A stretch of 64,000 bases of DNA from assembly GCF_014203235.1 (NCBI RefSeq), contig NZ_JACHIN010000005.1, positions 558,001-622,000 of the forward strand. Reading direction: 5' to 3'. Below, in pieces: positions 43,091-51,823 of the stretch; the stretch's first letter is position 1; every line of letters starts with the position of its first letter. The stretch is from Nonomuraea endophytica (lineage in GTDB: Bacteria > Actinomycetota > Actinomycetes > Streptosporangiales > Streptosporangiaceae). The notes below the pieces were generated by a model that saw nothing but the letters and a program-made list of their open reading frames with translations, was not told where the DNA came from and ran no database searches. The position numbers and the translations under genes were made by a program.

Positions 43091-43165
43091 GCGGTTGACC
43101 ACCGCCATGATGGCGTGCTCGCCGGGGGCGAAGGTGCGCTCTCCCAGGCGCAGCGTGCCGGCCAT
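43085..43165 (-). pseudogene. folP: Host folP 5' stub
   Basis: 27 codons from ATG 43165 (MAGTLRLGERTFAPGEHAIM, then AVVNRTP) end at the element border; the frame then runs into element DNA and stops at 42926, giving a 79-residue chimera. AVVNRTPDS is the first pterin-binding strand of DHPS. The remaining 250 codons are at 33471-34223. The host promoter upstream now points into the element's TPR-folP operon. Confidence 0.85.
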
Positions 43166-43188
43166 CAGAGGTTCCGCCGTGCGCCGAC

Positions 43189-43440
43189 GTGGCGACCGGG
43201 ACGGGCGCGTCGGCCCGCGAGGCCTGGTCCACCGCCGGCTACGTGCACCGGCAGGCCTTGCGGGGCCGCGTCCGGGTCGTCCAGTCCGGTGCGCAGACCG
43301 GCTGTTTCGAACTGGAACCTTGCTCTTCGGGGTTTGACGCCCCGACCCGTCGCGGGTACCGGATGCCCTCCGCCCTGGCCGGGTGGCGGGCCTGCCTCAC
43401 GGACGTGGGTTGCGAGTGCGTCCGGGAAGGCAGTCGGTAG
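43189..43440 (+). CDS. Possible short gene or remnant divergent from folP
   Basis: 83 codons with actinomycete-like third positions, ending PSALAGWRACLTDVGCECVR, the kind of amphipathic tail seen in small actinobacterial proteins. The opposite strand (43449 to 43165) is also open, and its stop overlaps the folP ATG (TGATG), so which strand codes is unclear. No domain recognised. The whole stretch 43166-43459 must contain the host folP promoter. Confidence 0.3.
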   Translation: MATGTGASAREAWSTAGYVHRQALRGRVRVVQSGAQTGCFELEPCSSGFDAPTRRGYRMPSALAGWRACLTDVGCECVREGSR

Positions 43441-43459
43441 TCGGGTCATGGACAGGATG

Positions 43460-44329
43460 TTAGGCGGCGCTTCCCTTCTCCGCCGTCGCCAGGAAGTCCT
43501 GGGCGCTCAGCGGCAGTCTCTTGCGGGCGTGCACGACGGCGATGACGCGCCGCACCGCGGGTTCCAATGAACGCACGACCAGACCGGCGCGTGCGGCCAT
43601 CTCGGCCAGGCCTCGATACCACAGCAGGGATGCCTGTCCCGTTCTGACCGCGTTCAGCCAGCCGTTGCGCTCGTCGGTCTCGAGCACCACCACCGGGGTG
43701 ACCGCGAACTTGCCGAACATGGCGTCCAGCTCCCTGCGCCGCAACGATCCTCGTGCGGGCAGTGCCAGGCGCATGCCGTGGAGGCGGCCCATGGGGACCG
43801 GATCCGGCAGGTCGAGGCCCGGCGGGGAGATCAGCACGATCTCCTGCCGTTCCAGCGGATGGGTGATCAGGTCCGTGGGGACCGGGAGGTCCGTCAGGCC
43901 GAGGTCGGCCCTGGCCTCCCTGATGGCCGTGACGACTCCGTCGCGGCCCTCACATCGCACGATCTGCACGCGAACCCCTGGATGCTCGGCGGTGTAGGCG
44001 GGCACCAACCGGCCCGCCAGTCCGGCTTCCAGGCTCGGAGTGGCGGCGATCCGCAGCTCCACCTCAGGGGATCCGCCGTGGCTCGCGAGCGCTTCGATCT
44101 CGCTTACGGCATCGAGTGCCTCCCTTGCCAGCTTGATGACTCTCCTGCCCTGCGCCGTGACCACGACGCCCCGACCCGAACGCGCGAAAAGCGTCATGCC
44201 CAACTCGCGTTCAAGGTCCCGAATCGCCCGCGAAAGCGCAGGTTGCGCGATGTAGAGCGATCTGGCCGCGTCGGTCATTGTGCGGTGCTCCGCAGTTGCG
44301 ACCACATAGCGGAGCTGCTGCAGATTCAT
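43460..44329 (-). CDS. LysR-family transcriptional regulator
   Basis: 289 residues. Classical N-terminal helix-turn-helix (LRYVVATAEHRTMTDAARSL; AQPALSRAIRDLERELGMTL) and effector-binding domain (LRIAATPSLEAGLAGRLVPA; ADLGLTDLPVP; GQASLLWYRGLAEMAA). It resembles the CynR/GltC-like group by layout only. Its target is not obvious: the neighbouring plus-strand gene is a metallopeptidase 180 bp away. Confidence 0.92.
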   Translation of the reverse strand: MNLQQLRYVVATAEHRTMTDAARSLYIAQPALSRAIRDLERELGMTLFARSGRGVVVTAQGRRVIKLAREALDAVSEIEALASHGGSPEVELRIAATPSLEAGLAGRLVPAYTAEHPGVRVQIVRCEGRDGVVTAIREARADLGLTDLPVPTDLITHPLERQEIVLISPPGLDLPDPVPMGRLHGMRLALPARGSLRRRELDAMFGKFAVTPVVVLETDERNGWLNAVRTGQASLLWYRGLAEMAARAGLVVRSLEPAVRRVIAVVHARKRLPLSAQDFLATAEKGSAA

Positions 44330-44508
44330 GCCACTGAAGCTAGGACAACAGGCCCCGCCCGGTCCGGCACATAGCGGAGATCACCTCGAATGATTTCGGA
44401 CCGTAACCGAGTACGCCCACATCCGTGACGGGTGATAAATCAGTATGCTTCTGCCCCAAATTCGGCAAAGGTCCGGTGTTGTCGGCAACGGGGTGAAGGG
44501 GGTTCACG

Positions 44509-45966
44509 GTGACGGGCAACGGGCAGCATCCACCGCCACCCCACGGACAGGGGCAGCCCCAGATTCCACCGTCCCGTCCGTGGCCGCCCCCGGGGTACCG
44601 AAAGCCGCAGGAACAGCCGTCGCCGCCCCAGGGGCCGTCCTACCCGCCGCCTCCGCCACAGGGACGCCCGCCGTACCCGCCGCAGGGGCAGCCGCCGTAC
44701 GGCCGGCCCGCGCCGCCCCCAGGGCAGCCGCCCCAGGGCCCGCCCGCGCCGTCCCAGGGCCGTCCTCCTTACGGACAGCCGCAAGCACAACAGCCCTACC
44801 CTCAGCCGCCTTACGGACAGCCGCAAGGGCAGCCCCCGTATGGGCAGCCACCGCAGCGGCCATATCCGCAGCCGCCCCGGCCTCCGCAGGGCGGGTGGCC
44901 GCCGCCTCCGCCGCCGGGACAGTACCGGCAGTGGCCGCAGCCGCAGCGCAAGAAGTCCGGCAGCACGGCCGCCGTGCTCGGTGCCGTCTTCGGCGTGGTG
45001 GCGGTGATCGGGGTGCTGCTCGTGGTCGGTTCCGCGCTGCTGATGGGCGGCGGGCGGAGCACCGAGACCTCGACGCCGATCGCGGTGCCGACCTACACGC
45101 CCCCGACGCGCGGCACCACCAGGGAGCCGATCCGGCCCACCCGGCGCCCGACGCCCACCGAGACGCGCTCGGAAGACACCGAGACCCAGCCCGAGGACAC
45201 CGAGACGGTCAACCCGCCCGCCCAGGTGAAGCTCGACACGAGCCTCAGGACCAACTCCATGTACCGGGCGGGCGCGCTGCCGCGCACGACCTGCCGGGCC
45301 GGCAACACGAGCATCTTCAGCCACAGCCAGCTCAAGGCGCTGATCCTGAAGACGGGCCGGTGCATGGACCAGGCGTGGGGCCCGATCCTGAAGCGCCAGG
45401 GCGTCGGCTGGAGCCCGCCGGGCTACGCCATCGCCGCCAAGCGCGGCCGGGGCGCCTGCGGCGACTACCCGTCGCCGGGCAGCATCGTGCCGTACTACTG
45501 CCCGCGCAACAACACCATCTACGCCTCCACCTCGGCCATGGCCAAGGGGAACGGCAACTCACTCGGCTACGGCCAGATCGTGCCATGGAACGGGGCGATC
45601 ATCAGCATGATGGCCCACGAGTACGGCCACCACGTGCAGAACATCAGCGGCGTCATGGACTCCTGGTGGTCCAAGACCCTGGACTCCACCAGCCGCAGCG
45701 GGAAGCTGGCACTGAGCAGAAGGCTGGAGCTCCAGGCCACCTGTTTCGGCGGCATGTTCATGAAGGCCGTGGCCCCCAGCTACCCGATCAGCACGGGCAA
45801 CCGCGCCAAGCTCTTCTGGTTCTACTCCCGGGTCGGCGACCATCCCGGATATCCCCGCGACCACGGCTCTCCGGCCAACAACCACCGCTGGTTCCGCCAG
45901 GGCTGGGACCGCAACCAGGCCCTCCAGTGCAACACCTGGATGGCATCTTCGTCCTCGACCTCCTGA
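44509..45966 (+). CDS. Membrane-anchored neutral zinc metallopeptidase (YpfJ-like)
   Basis: 485 residues from GTG 44509 (AGGGGG six bases upstream). About 145 residues of Pro/Gln/Gly-rich repeats precede one membrane helix (VLGAVFGVVAVIGVLLVVGS). A Thr/Pro linker follows, then the extracellular catalytic domain with the zinc site MMAHEYGHHVQ (HExxH, near 369) and a downstream Glu in RRLELQATCFGG. Six Cys in the domain suggest disulphides. Substrates of this family are unknown. The cytoplasmic Pro-rich tail resembles those of actinomycete cell-surface proteins. Confidence 0.9.
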   Translation: MTGNGQHPPPPHGQGQPQIPPSRPWPPPGYRKPQEQPSPPQGPSYPPPPPQGRPPYPPQGQPPYGRPAPPPGQPPQGPPAPSQGRPPYGQPQAQQPYPQPPYGQPQGQPPYGQPPQRPYPQPPRPPQGGWPPPPPPGQYRQWPQPQRKKSGSTAAVLGAVFGVVAVIGVLLVVGSALLMGGGRSTETSTPIAVPTYTPPTRGTTREPIRPTRRPTPTETRSEDTETQPEDTETVNPPAQVKLDTSLRTNSMYRAGALPRTTCRAGNTSIFSHSQLKALILKTGRCMDQAWGPILKRQGVGWSPPGYAIAAKRGRGACGDYPSPGSIVPYYCPRNNTIYASTSAMAKGNGNSLGYGQIVPWNGAIISMMAHEYGHHVQNISGVMDSWWSKTLDSTSRSGKLALSRRLELQATCFGGMFMKAVAPSYPISTGNRAKLFWFYSRVGDHPGYPRDHGSPANNHRWFRQGWDRNQALQCNTWMASSSSTS

Positions 45967-46097
45967 GGTCATCCTTCGTTCATCTCAGATTGGCCAGTTG
46001 TCTGTGATGTCCCTTTATGGGGGCTAGAATCTGGCAATCTTGTGCAACCGGGGGCAAAGCCATGGGTTTTGCCTGGTAAATGCTTGAAGGAGCCGGT

Positions 46098-47654
46098 GTG
46101 ACGAAGGACGAAGAGGTCGGCACCGTGCCCGCGGACAGGAAACGGCGGGCAGCGCGCCGCCCCCGCGGCGCCCGGCCGGCCGGGGAGGGCGCGGCCAAGT
46201 CCGCCACCCCCCGCTTCGCCAAGCCATTCACGCTCGCCTCCGTCCTCGGCTGGACGATGCTCTCGGTCCTCGTGCCCGGCGCCGCACACCTGCGCGCCGG
46301 GCGCCGCCGTATCGGGCTGACGCTCATCGGCATCTACGCCGTCGTCCTGCTGACCGCGCTGGTCATCGTCCTGCTCAACATGACCCAGCCGGGCATCTTC
46401 CTCGGCTGGACGACCGCCATCACGGTCATCGCGGCGGTGGGCGCGCTGGCGTGGTTCGCGCTCATGCTCGCCTCCTACATCGCGCTGGGCCCCAGCAGGC
46501 TCGGCCAGCAGGGGCAGATCGTCTCCGGCATCGCCGTCGGCATCCTCGGCGTCGCAGTCATGTCGCCCTTCGCCCTGACCGCCCAGCTCGTGATGAGCGG
46601 CCAGGACGCCCTCCAGCAGATCTTCCCCAGCGCGCAGAAGGACCCCGACGTCGCGCCGGTCAAGCAGGAGGACCCCTGGAACGGCCGCGACCGCGTCAAC
46701 TTCCTGCTGGTCGGCGGCGACGGCGCGGGCAACCGCGACGGCGTGCGCACCGACAGCATGACCGTGGCCAGCGTGCACGTGCAGACCGGCAACACGGTGC
46801 TGTTCAGCCTCCCGCGCAACCTGCAGCACGTGCGCTTCCCGGCCGGCACCCCGATGGCCAAGCACTTCCCCAACGGCTTCCAGGCGGAACTGCCCAACGG
46901 CGGCCTGCTCAACGAGGTCTGGAAGTTCGCCAACGACAACCCGCAGGTCGCCGGCGGCAAGAACAAGGGCCCCCGCGTCCTCATGGACGCCATCGGCCAG
47001 ACCCTCGGCGTCAAGATCGACTACTACGCCCTGGTCAACATGTACGGCTTCGCGTACCTCGTCGACGCCATCGGCGGCCTCAAGATCCGCGTCGAGAAGG
47101 ACATCCGCTGGGGCGGCCTGTACGGCACCGCCGGCACCATCGAGGCCGGCACCCGCGTCCTGACCGGCGAGCAGGCCCTGTGGTACGGCCGCTCCCGCGT
47201 GGGCAGCGACGACTTCTCCCGCATGGCCCGCCAGCGCTGCGTCATCGGCGCCTTCGCCCAGCAGGCCACGCCCATGAAGGTGCTGACCAACTTCGAGAAG
47301 GTCGCCCGCGCCGCCAAGCGCATGGCCTCCACGAACATCCCGCACGAACTGCTGGAGCACCTGGTCAACCTGGCCGTGAAGGTGAAGGGGGCCAGGATCA
47401 CCAGCCTGCAGTTCGTGCCGCCGGAGTTCTACTCGGGCCGCCCCGACTGGATCAAGATCCGCAAGGCGTCGGCCAGGGCGCTCACCGACTCGCTGAAGCC
47501 GGCCCGCAAGACCCAGGTCGCCAACGCCTCGTCCGCCCCCTCGGCCACCACCACCCCCACCCGGAACGGCGCCGCCTCCGCCCCGACCGAGACCCCGACC
47601 CGCAACACCAACAAGTCCGCCAAGAGCCTCTCGGAACTCTGCGGCCTGAGCTGA
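46098..47654 (+). CDS. LytR-CpsA-Psr (LCP) family protein
   Basis: 518 residues from GTG 46098 (GAAGGAG upstream; ATG 46080 is the alternative). Unusually, four membrane helices (LGWTMLSVLVPGAAHLRAG; GIYAVVLLTALVIVLLNM; TAITVIAAVGALAWFALML; IAVGILGVAVMSPFALT) precede the LCP domain. That domain shows NFLLVGGDGAGNRDGVRTDS, LFSLPRNLQHV and LTGEQALWYGRSR. LCP enzymes attach teichoic-acid-like or other glycopolymers to peptidoglycan. The C-terminus is a Thr/Pro/Ala-rich tail. Confidence 0.92.
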   Translation: MTKDEEVGTVPADRKRRAARRPRGARPAGEGAAKSATPRFAKPFTLASVLGWTMLSVLVPGAAHLRAGRRRIGLTLIGIYAVVLLTALVIVLLNMTQPGIFLGWTTAITVIAAVGALAWFALMLASYIALGPSRLGQQGQIVSGIAVGILGVAVMSPFALTAQLVMSGQDALQQIFPSAQKDPDVAPVKQEDPWNGRDRVNFLLVGGDGAGNRDGVRTDSMTVASVHVQTGNTVLFSLPRNLQHVRFPAGTPMAKHFPNGFQAELPNGGLLNEVWKFANDNPQVAGGKNKGPRVLMDAIGQTLGVKIDYYALVNMYGFAYLVDAIGGLKIRVEKDIRWGGLYGTAGTIEAGTRVLTGEQALWYGRSRVGSDDFSRMARQRCVIGAFAQQATPMKVLTNFEKVARAAKRMASTNIPHELLEHLVNLAVKVKGARITSLQFVPPEFYSGRPDWIKIRKASARALTDSLKPARKTQVANASSAPSATTTPTRNGAASAPTETPTRNTNKSAKSLSELCGLS

Positions 47655-47726
47655 CGCCCGGCCGCACGGCCCCCCGGCAGGCCAGAGGCTAACGCCCGGC
47701 CGGACAGTCCCTCAGCGGGCCAGAAG

Positions 47727-48548
47727 CTAGCGGCCCGCCGGGGAGCCGGCCTCGTCGGGCCAGAGGCCGTTCGTTTCGCGCAGTTCGGCCACCTCCCTGC
47801 GCAGCGCGGCGAGCTCGTCCAGGATCAGCCGGGTGGACGTCTCGGCGTGGCTCTCCAGCTCGGCCCGCTCCTCGGCCGACTCCTCCTCCATGGCGCTGAC
47901 GACCACCGCCATGAACAGGTTCAGCACCACGAACGAGCACAGCAGGATGAAGACCACGAAGAACACCCACGCGCCCGGGTGGACGGCCATGACCTCGCGG
48001 GCGATGTCGGGCCACGCCTCGCCGGTCATGGTCTGGAACAGCGTGAACAGCGACGTCTGCAGGTCGCCGAAGTAGCCGGGGGCGGTCGCGCCGTACAGCT
48101 TGGTACTCATGACCGCGGCCACGTACAGGACCAGAGCCAGGAGCACGACGATGGAGCTCATCCCGGGCATGGCGCGGAGCAGGGCGGACACGACCCGCCG
48201 CAGGCTCGGGACGGCGGAGATGAGGCGCAGCGCGCGCAGGATCCGCAGGGCCCGCAGGACGGACAGGTTGCCGCTGGCGGGGGCCAGGGCGACGCCGACG
48301 ATGAGGGCGTCGAAGACGTTCCACGGGTCGCGGAAGAACCGGGAACGCTCCACGTAGAGCTTGGCCAGCAGTTCGGCCACGAAGACGTAGAGGGCGGCGT
48401 GGTCGATGACGCGCAGGGCGGCGCCGTACTCGGCGACGATCGAGGGGAAGGTCTCGAGGCCGAGCGTGGCCGCGTTGACGAGGATGACGGTGATGATGAC
48501 GCGCTGGAAGCGCGGATGTTCGATAAAGGCGCGAATGCGGTCACGCAC
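47727..48548 (-). CDS. Bacterial voltage-gated cation channel (NaChBac-like)
   Basis: 273 residues from GTG 48548, with GGGGAG seven bases upstream; an in-frame TTG lies five codons earlier. One six-helix channel subunit: S1-S3 (VIITVILVNAATLGLETFPS; PWNVFDALIVGVALAP), an S4 voltage sensor with Arg every third residue (LRALRILRALRLISAVPSLR), the pore (SLFTLFQTMTGEAWPDIARE) and S6 (FFVVFILLCSFVVLNLFMAV). A C-terminal coiled coil (EERAELESHAETSTRLILDE) would tetramerise it. The filter reads TGEAW where NaChBac has TLESW: the Glu is kept but the flanking residues differ. Confidence 0.9.
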   Translation of the reverse strand: MRDRIRAFIEHPRFQRVIITVILVNAATLGLETFPSIVAEYGAALRVIDHAALYVFVAELLAKLYVERSRFFRDPWNVFDALIVGVALAPASGNLSVLRALRILRALRLISAVPSLRRVVSALLRAMPGMSSIVVLLALVLYVAAVMSTKLYGATAPGYFGDLQTSLFTLFQTMTGEAWPDIAREVMAVHPGAWVFFVVFILLCSFVVLNLFMAVVVSAMEEESAEERAELESHAETSTRLILDELAALRREVAELRETNGLWPDEAGSPAGR

Positions 48549-48623
48549 GTGCAGGCTCCCCAAAGGTTGATCAAGACCCGTCCATGATGACGTAACACTT
48601 ATGGACGGTAGATAAACAGTTGA

Positions 48624-49094
48624 TCAACGCGTCGGAGTCAGACGGAACACCCGTAACTCCCGTCCCGATACCCGGGTGTAGTGGTCGTATACCGGCCACA
48701 TCGCCAGCAGCTCCGGCCAGGCGGCTGCCCGCGCCTCGCCCTCCAGCAGGGTCGCGAGCACGGGGAAGGTGGCCCCGCGGAAGCTCACGGCGGCCTCGGG
48801 GGTCTTGAGCAGATTGCCGGTCCAGGAAGGGTGTTGCGGACGGCCGTAATTGCTGCCGACGACGAGCATGCTTCCGCCCTGCTCGGGAAGGCACGCCAGC
48901 GGCGACGAGCGCTGCTCGCCGCTCTTGGCGCCGGTGGTGACCAGCATCAGCACGGGAGTGACCACGTCGCTCGCCAGCCGGCCGCGGGTGAGCCGGTGCA
49001 CGAGGCGGTCCATGCGCGGCACGACCACGGGCGCGACCTTGGGGAACCACGACGTCGCCGACAGCCACTGGAAGAACGCCTTCACCCGGCCCAC
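48624..49094 (-). CDS. DDN-family F420-dependent oxidoreductase-like protein
   Basis: 156 residues from GTG 49094 (GTG 49085 and TTG 49106 are alternatives). The split beta-barrel family of deazaflavin (F420)-dependent nitroreductases is recognised by LMLVTTGAKSGEQRSSPLAC, VVGSNYGRPQHPSWTGNLL and FRGATFPVLATLLEGEARAA. F420H2-dependent reduction of an unknown substrate is expected. Convergence with nothing and a gap of 75 bp to the channel gene suggest a separate transcript. Confidence 0.88.
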   Translation of the reverse strand: MGRVKAFFQWLSATSWFPKVAPVVVPRMDRLVHRLTRGRLASDVVTPVLMLVTTGAKSGEQRSSPLACLPEQGGSMLVVGSNYGRPQHPSWTGNLLKTPEAAVSFRGATFPVLATLLEGEARAAAWPELLAMWPVYDHYTRVSGRELRVFRLTPTR

Positions 49095-49149
49095 GCTAGG
49101 ACACAAGCAAGCGCTCGGTCAACGCCCTCATGTGGTAGAAAACGCTCCT

Positions 49150-49455
49150 ATGGCTTATCCCCACGGCCCCTCCCCCTACGGCCCGCCGCCGCTGACCCAC
49201 CCCAACGGGACCACGATCCTCGTGCTGGGCATCCTCAGCCTCGTGATCTGCCTGTTCCTCGGGCCGGTCGCCTGGGCGATGGGCAACAAGGCGCTGCGCG
49301 AGATCGACTCCAGCGGCTATTACTACGAGAACCGCGGCAACGTGAACGCCGGCCGCATCTGCGGCATCATCGGCACCTGCCTCATGGGCCTGATCGTCGG
49401 CGGGTACATCCTGCTGTTCGGCTTCGCCCTGCTGGCCGGCGCGTTCAGCTCCTGA
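49150..49455 (+). CDS. DUF4190-type small membrane protein
   Basis: 101 residues from ATG 49150. A Pro/Gly/Tyr-rich N-terminus (HGPSPYGPPPLTHPNGTTIL) precedes two membrane helices (LVLGILSLVICLFLGPVAWA; ICGIIGTCLMGLIVGGYILL). NKALREIDSSG between them is the family hallmark. Function unknown. It overlaps the convergent TetR gene by 11 bp. Confidence 0.88.
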   Translation: MAYPHGPSPYGPPPLTHPNGTTILVLGILSLVICLFLGPVAWAMGNKALREIDSSGYYYENRGNVNAGRICGIIGTCLMGLIVGGYILLFGFALLAGAFSS

Positions 49456-50080
49456 CGGCGTAGCGGCCGATCCCGTTCTCCAGCAGGTCGAAGGCGGCTT
49501 CGGCCTGCGTTCTGACGTCGGCCAGGATCTCCTGCCAGCTCTCGCCGGCCCACTTGCGGCGTACCGCGAGCCTGGACAGCAGCCGGGTGACCGACATGAT
49601 CTGCGCGGCCACCAATCGCGGTGACAGGTCGTCGGGGTCGGCCTCGACGTCCTCGGCCACCGTGCGCGCCAGCCGTACGTCGGTGGCGTATTCCAGCTCC
49701 CGCATCCTGGCCATCAGCGACGGGCTGTCGCCGACCAGCTTGCCGAACTCCTCGGCGCCCTCGTTGAGCCCGTAGCGCCAGTCGCCCGTGTCGAGGGCGT
49801 CGAGGAAGTCGCGGCGGAAGGCGGCCAGCACGCTCTCGCCCGGCCGGCGCTCGCGCACGACCTTGCTCGGCAGGTCCTCGACCTCGTCCCACCGGTCCAT
49901 GAACAGGTCTTCCTTCGTGCGGAAGTAGTTGAAGACCGTGTTGACCGAGACGTCGGCGGCCCGCGCGACCTCCGCCACCGTCACGTTGTCGAACCCCCTC
50001 ATCATGAACAGCCCCATCGCCATGTCCGCGATGCGCAGCCTCGTCTCACGCTTCTTGCGCTCGCGCAGCCCCTCTTCCAT
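49445..50080 (-). CDS. TetR-family repressor
   Basis: 211 residues. The helix-turn-helix is typical (RIADMAMGLFMMRGFDNVTV, AEVARAADVSVNTVFNYFRT), followed by a variable ligand-binding domain. It is divergent from the ABC exporter at 50136, with a 55-bp AT-richer gap holding both promoters, so it most likely represses that exporter until a drug or metabolite binds. No perfect palindrome is visible in the gap. Confidence 0.92.
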   Translation of the reverse strand: MEEGLRERKKRETRLRIADMAMGLFMMRGFDNVTVAEVARAADVSVNTVFNYFRTKEDLFMDRWDEVEDLPSKVVRERRPGESVLAAFRRDFLDALDTGDWRYGLNEGAEEFGKLVGDSPSLMARMRELEYATDVRLARTVAEDVEADPDDLSPRLVAAQIMSVTRLLSRLAVRRKWAGESWQEILADVRTQAEAAFDLLENGIGRYAVRS

Positions 50081-50135
50081 GCCTTCAATCCTACCAAGTT
50101 TGCAGTGACACCAAAATTTCAGTTACCCTAAAAAT

Positions 50136-50873
50136 ATGTTGACCACAAAGGGCCTCGGCAAGACGTTCAAGAGCGGGGTGGAAGCCGTGCGCGGCGTCGA
50201 CCTGCACGTGGACGAGGGCGAGATCGTCGGCTTCCTCGGTCCCAACGGCGCTGGAAAGACCACCACCATGCGCATGCTCACCACGCTGCTCACCCCCACC
50301 TCCGGCAGCGCCACCGTCGCCGGGCACGACCTGCTGACCGACCCGCGCGCCATACGCCGCCGCGTCGGCTACGTCTCCCAGCACGGCGGGCTCAGCCCCG
50401 CGAGCCCCGCCGGCGAGGAGCTCGAACTCCACGCCATGCTGTACGGCCTGCCCCGCCCCGCCGCCCGCGCCCGGGTAGCCGAGGTGCTGGCCCGCCTGGA
50501 GCTGACCGGCCTGGAGTCGACGCCGGGAGCCGCCCTGTCCGGCGGCCAGCAACGCCGCTTCGACATCGCCTTCGGCCTCGTCCACGACCCGGTCCTGCTC
50601 TTCCTCGACGAACCCACCACCGGCCTGGACCCGCAGAGCCGGGCCAACCTGTGGAGCCACGTCCGCGCCCTGCGCGAGGGCGGCACGACCGTCTTCCTGA
50701 CGACCCACTACCTCGACGAGGCCGACGCCCTGTGCGACCGCATCGTCATCATCGACCACGGCGTGGTGGCCGCCGAAGGCACACCGTCGCAGCTCAAGAG
50801 CGGCGGGCGTACCCTCGACCAGGCCTTCCTCGACATCACCGGCCGCTCGCTGCGAGAGGAGGTGCCCGCGTGA
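50136..50873 (+). CDS. Drug/lipid exporter ABC ATPase (DrrA-like)
   Basis: 245 residues. Walker A is GPNGAGKTTTM, the Q-loop region GYVSQHGG, the signature ALSGGQQRRF, Walker B LLFLDEPTTGLD and the switch His TTHYLDEAD, followed by the GTPSQLK segment typical of DrrA-like ATPases. It overlaps the permease gene by GTGA. Regulated, by position, by the divergent TetR. Confidence 0.94.
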   Translation: MLTTKGLGKTFKSGVEAVRGVDLHVDEGEIVGFLGPNGAGKTTTMRMLTTLLTPTSGSATVAGHDLLTDPRAIRRRVGYVSQHGGLSPASPAGEELELHAMLYGLPRPAARARVAEVLARLELTGLESTPGAALSGGQQRRFDIAFGLVHDPVLLFLDEPTTGLDPQSRANLWSHVRALREGGTTVFLTTHYLDEADALCDRIVIIDHGVVAAEGTPSQLKSGGRTLDQAFLDITGRSLREEVPA

Positions 50874-51607
50874 GCGCCGCCGCGATCCGCGAGACCTGGC
50901 TGGTGTTCCATCACACGACGCGCATCAGCCTGCGCCACAAGGTCGGCCTGCTGGTCGCCGCCGTGCAGCCGCTGTTCTTCCTGGTGCTCTTCGGGCCGAT
51001 CTTCGCCACGTTCGGCGACTGGGAGACGCTCGTGCCCGGCCTGATCGTCCAGCTCGGCCTGCTCAGCGCGGGCCTGGCCGGGTTCGGCATCGTCTTCGAC
51101 TGGCGCTCCGGCGTGCTGGAGCGCCAGCGCGTCACTCCGGCCTCGCGGCTGGCCCTGCTGCTGGGCCGGGTGCTCAACAACGCCTTCACGCTGGTGATCC
51201 AGACCGTGCTGCTGGTGGCCGCGGCCTACGCGCTCGGCCTGCGGGCGCCGCTCGCCGGGGTGCTGGCCGCGATGGTGCTGGTCGTGGTGCTCGGGGTGAG
51301 CCTGGCGGCGCTGTCGTACGCGGCCGCGCTCACGCTCGACGAATACCTGTTCGCCCCGGTGATGACGACCGCGGTGGTGCCGCTGATGCTGCTGTCGGGG
51401 GCGTTCCTGCCCATGTCGATGGCGCCGGGCTGGCTGGAGGCGCTCTCGCGCGTCAGCCCGTTCCGGCACGTTCTGGAGGCCATGCGGGAGTTGTTCGCCG
51501 GGCACTACTGGAACGCGACGGTCGCCACCGGCCTCGCCGTCGTCGTGGTGTTCACGGCGGTGAGCCTGGTGATCGGGGCCCGGGTCTTCCATCGCGAGAA
51601 CGCTTAG
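50870..51607 (+). CDS. ABC-2 type permease (DrrB-like)
   Basis: 245 residues from GTG 50870, overlapping the ATPase stop. Six membrane segments are seen (VGLLVAAVQPLFFLVLFGPI; GVLAAMVLVVVLGVSLAALS; MTTAVVPLMLLSGAFLPMSM). The conserved ABC-2 loop ends SRVSPFRHVLEAMRELFAG. With the ATPase it forms a daunorubicin-resistance-type exporter; substrate unknown. Its 3' end overlaps the convergent small gene at 51552 by 56 bp. Confidence 0.92.
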   Translation: MSAAAIRETWLVFHHTTRISLRHKVGLLVAAVQPLFFLVLFGPIFATFGDWETLVPGLIVQLGLLSAGLAGFGIVFDWRSGVLERQRVTPASRLALLLGRVLNNAFTLVIQTVLLVAAAYALGLRAPLAGVLAAMVLVVVLGVSLAALSYAAALTLDEYLFAPVMTTAVVPLMLLSGAFLPMSMAPGWLEALSRVSPFRHVLEAMRELFAGHYWNATVATGLAVVVVFTAVSLVIGARVFHRENA

Positions 51608-51818
51608 GCGGGCCATAGGGCTCGATCTTGGGGTCGGAGAAGGGCGGGCCGGTCCTGCGGCCCGCCTCCTCTGTCACCCGCAGGCCGTACAGGCCGAGGT
51701 CGGGGTCGATGAGCACCAGCCCGTAGGCGGTGTCGACGTCTTCCTCGGCCAGGCCGAGCCTGCTGATCGCGTCCTCCAGCGTCGCGCCCGGCGGCAGACG
51801 TACCGTGATGAGGACCAT
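51552..51818 (-). CDS. Small protein accompanying the subtilase
   Basis: 88 residues from ATG 51818, five bases after the subtilase stop. The first 55 residues look like a compact domain (MVLITVRLPPGATLEDAISR, EDVDTAYGLVLIDPDLGLYG), followed by a Pro/Arg-rich tail. The position suggests co-expression and a possible inhibitor, chaperone or substrate role for the peptidase. Unusually, it overlaps the 3' end of the convergent permease gene. No known family. Confidence 0.6.
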   Translation of the reverse strand: MVLITVRLPPGATLEDAISRLGLAEEDVDTAYGLVLIDPDLGLYGLRVTEEAGRRTGPPFSDPKIEPYGPPKRSRDGRPGPRSPGSPP

Positions 51819-51823
51819 AGTCC

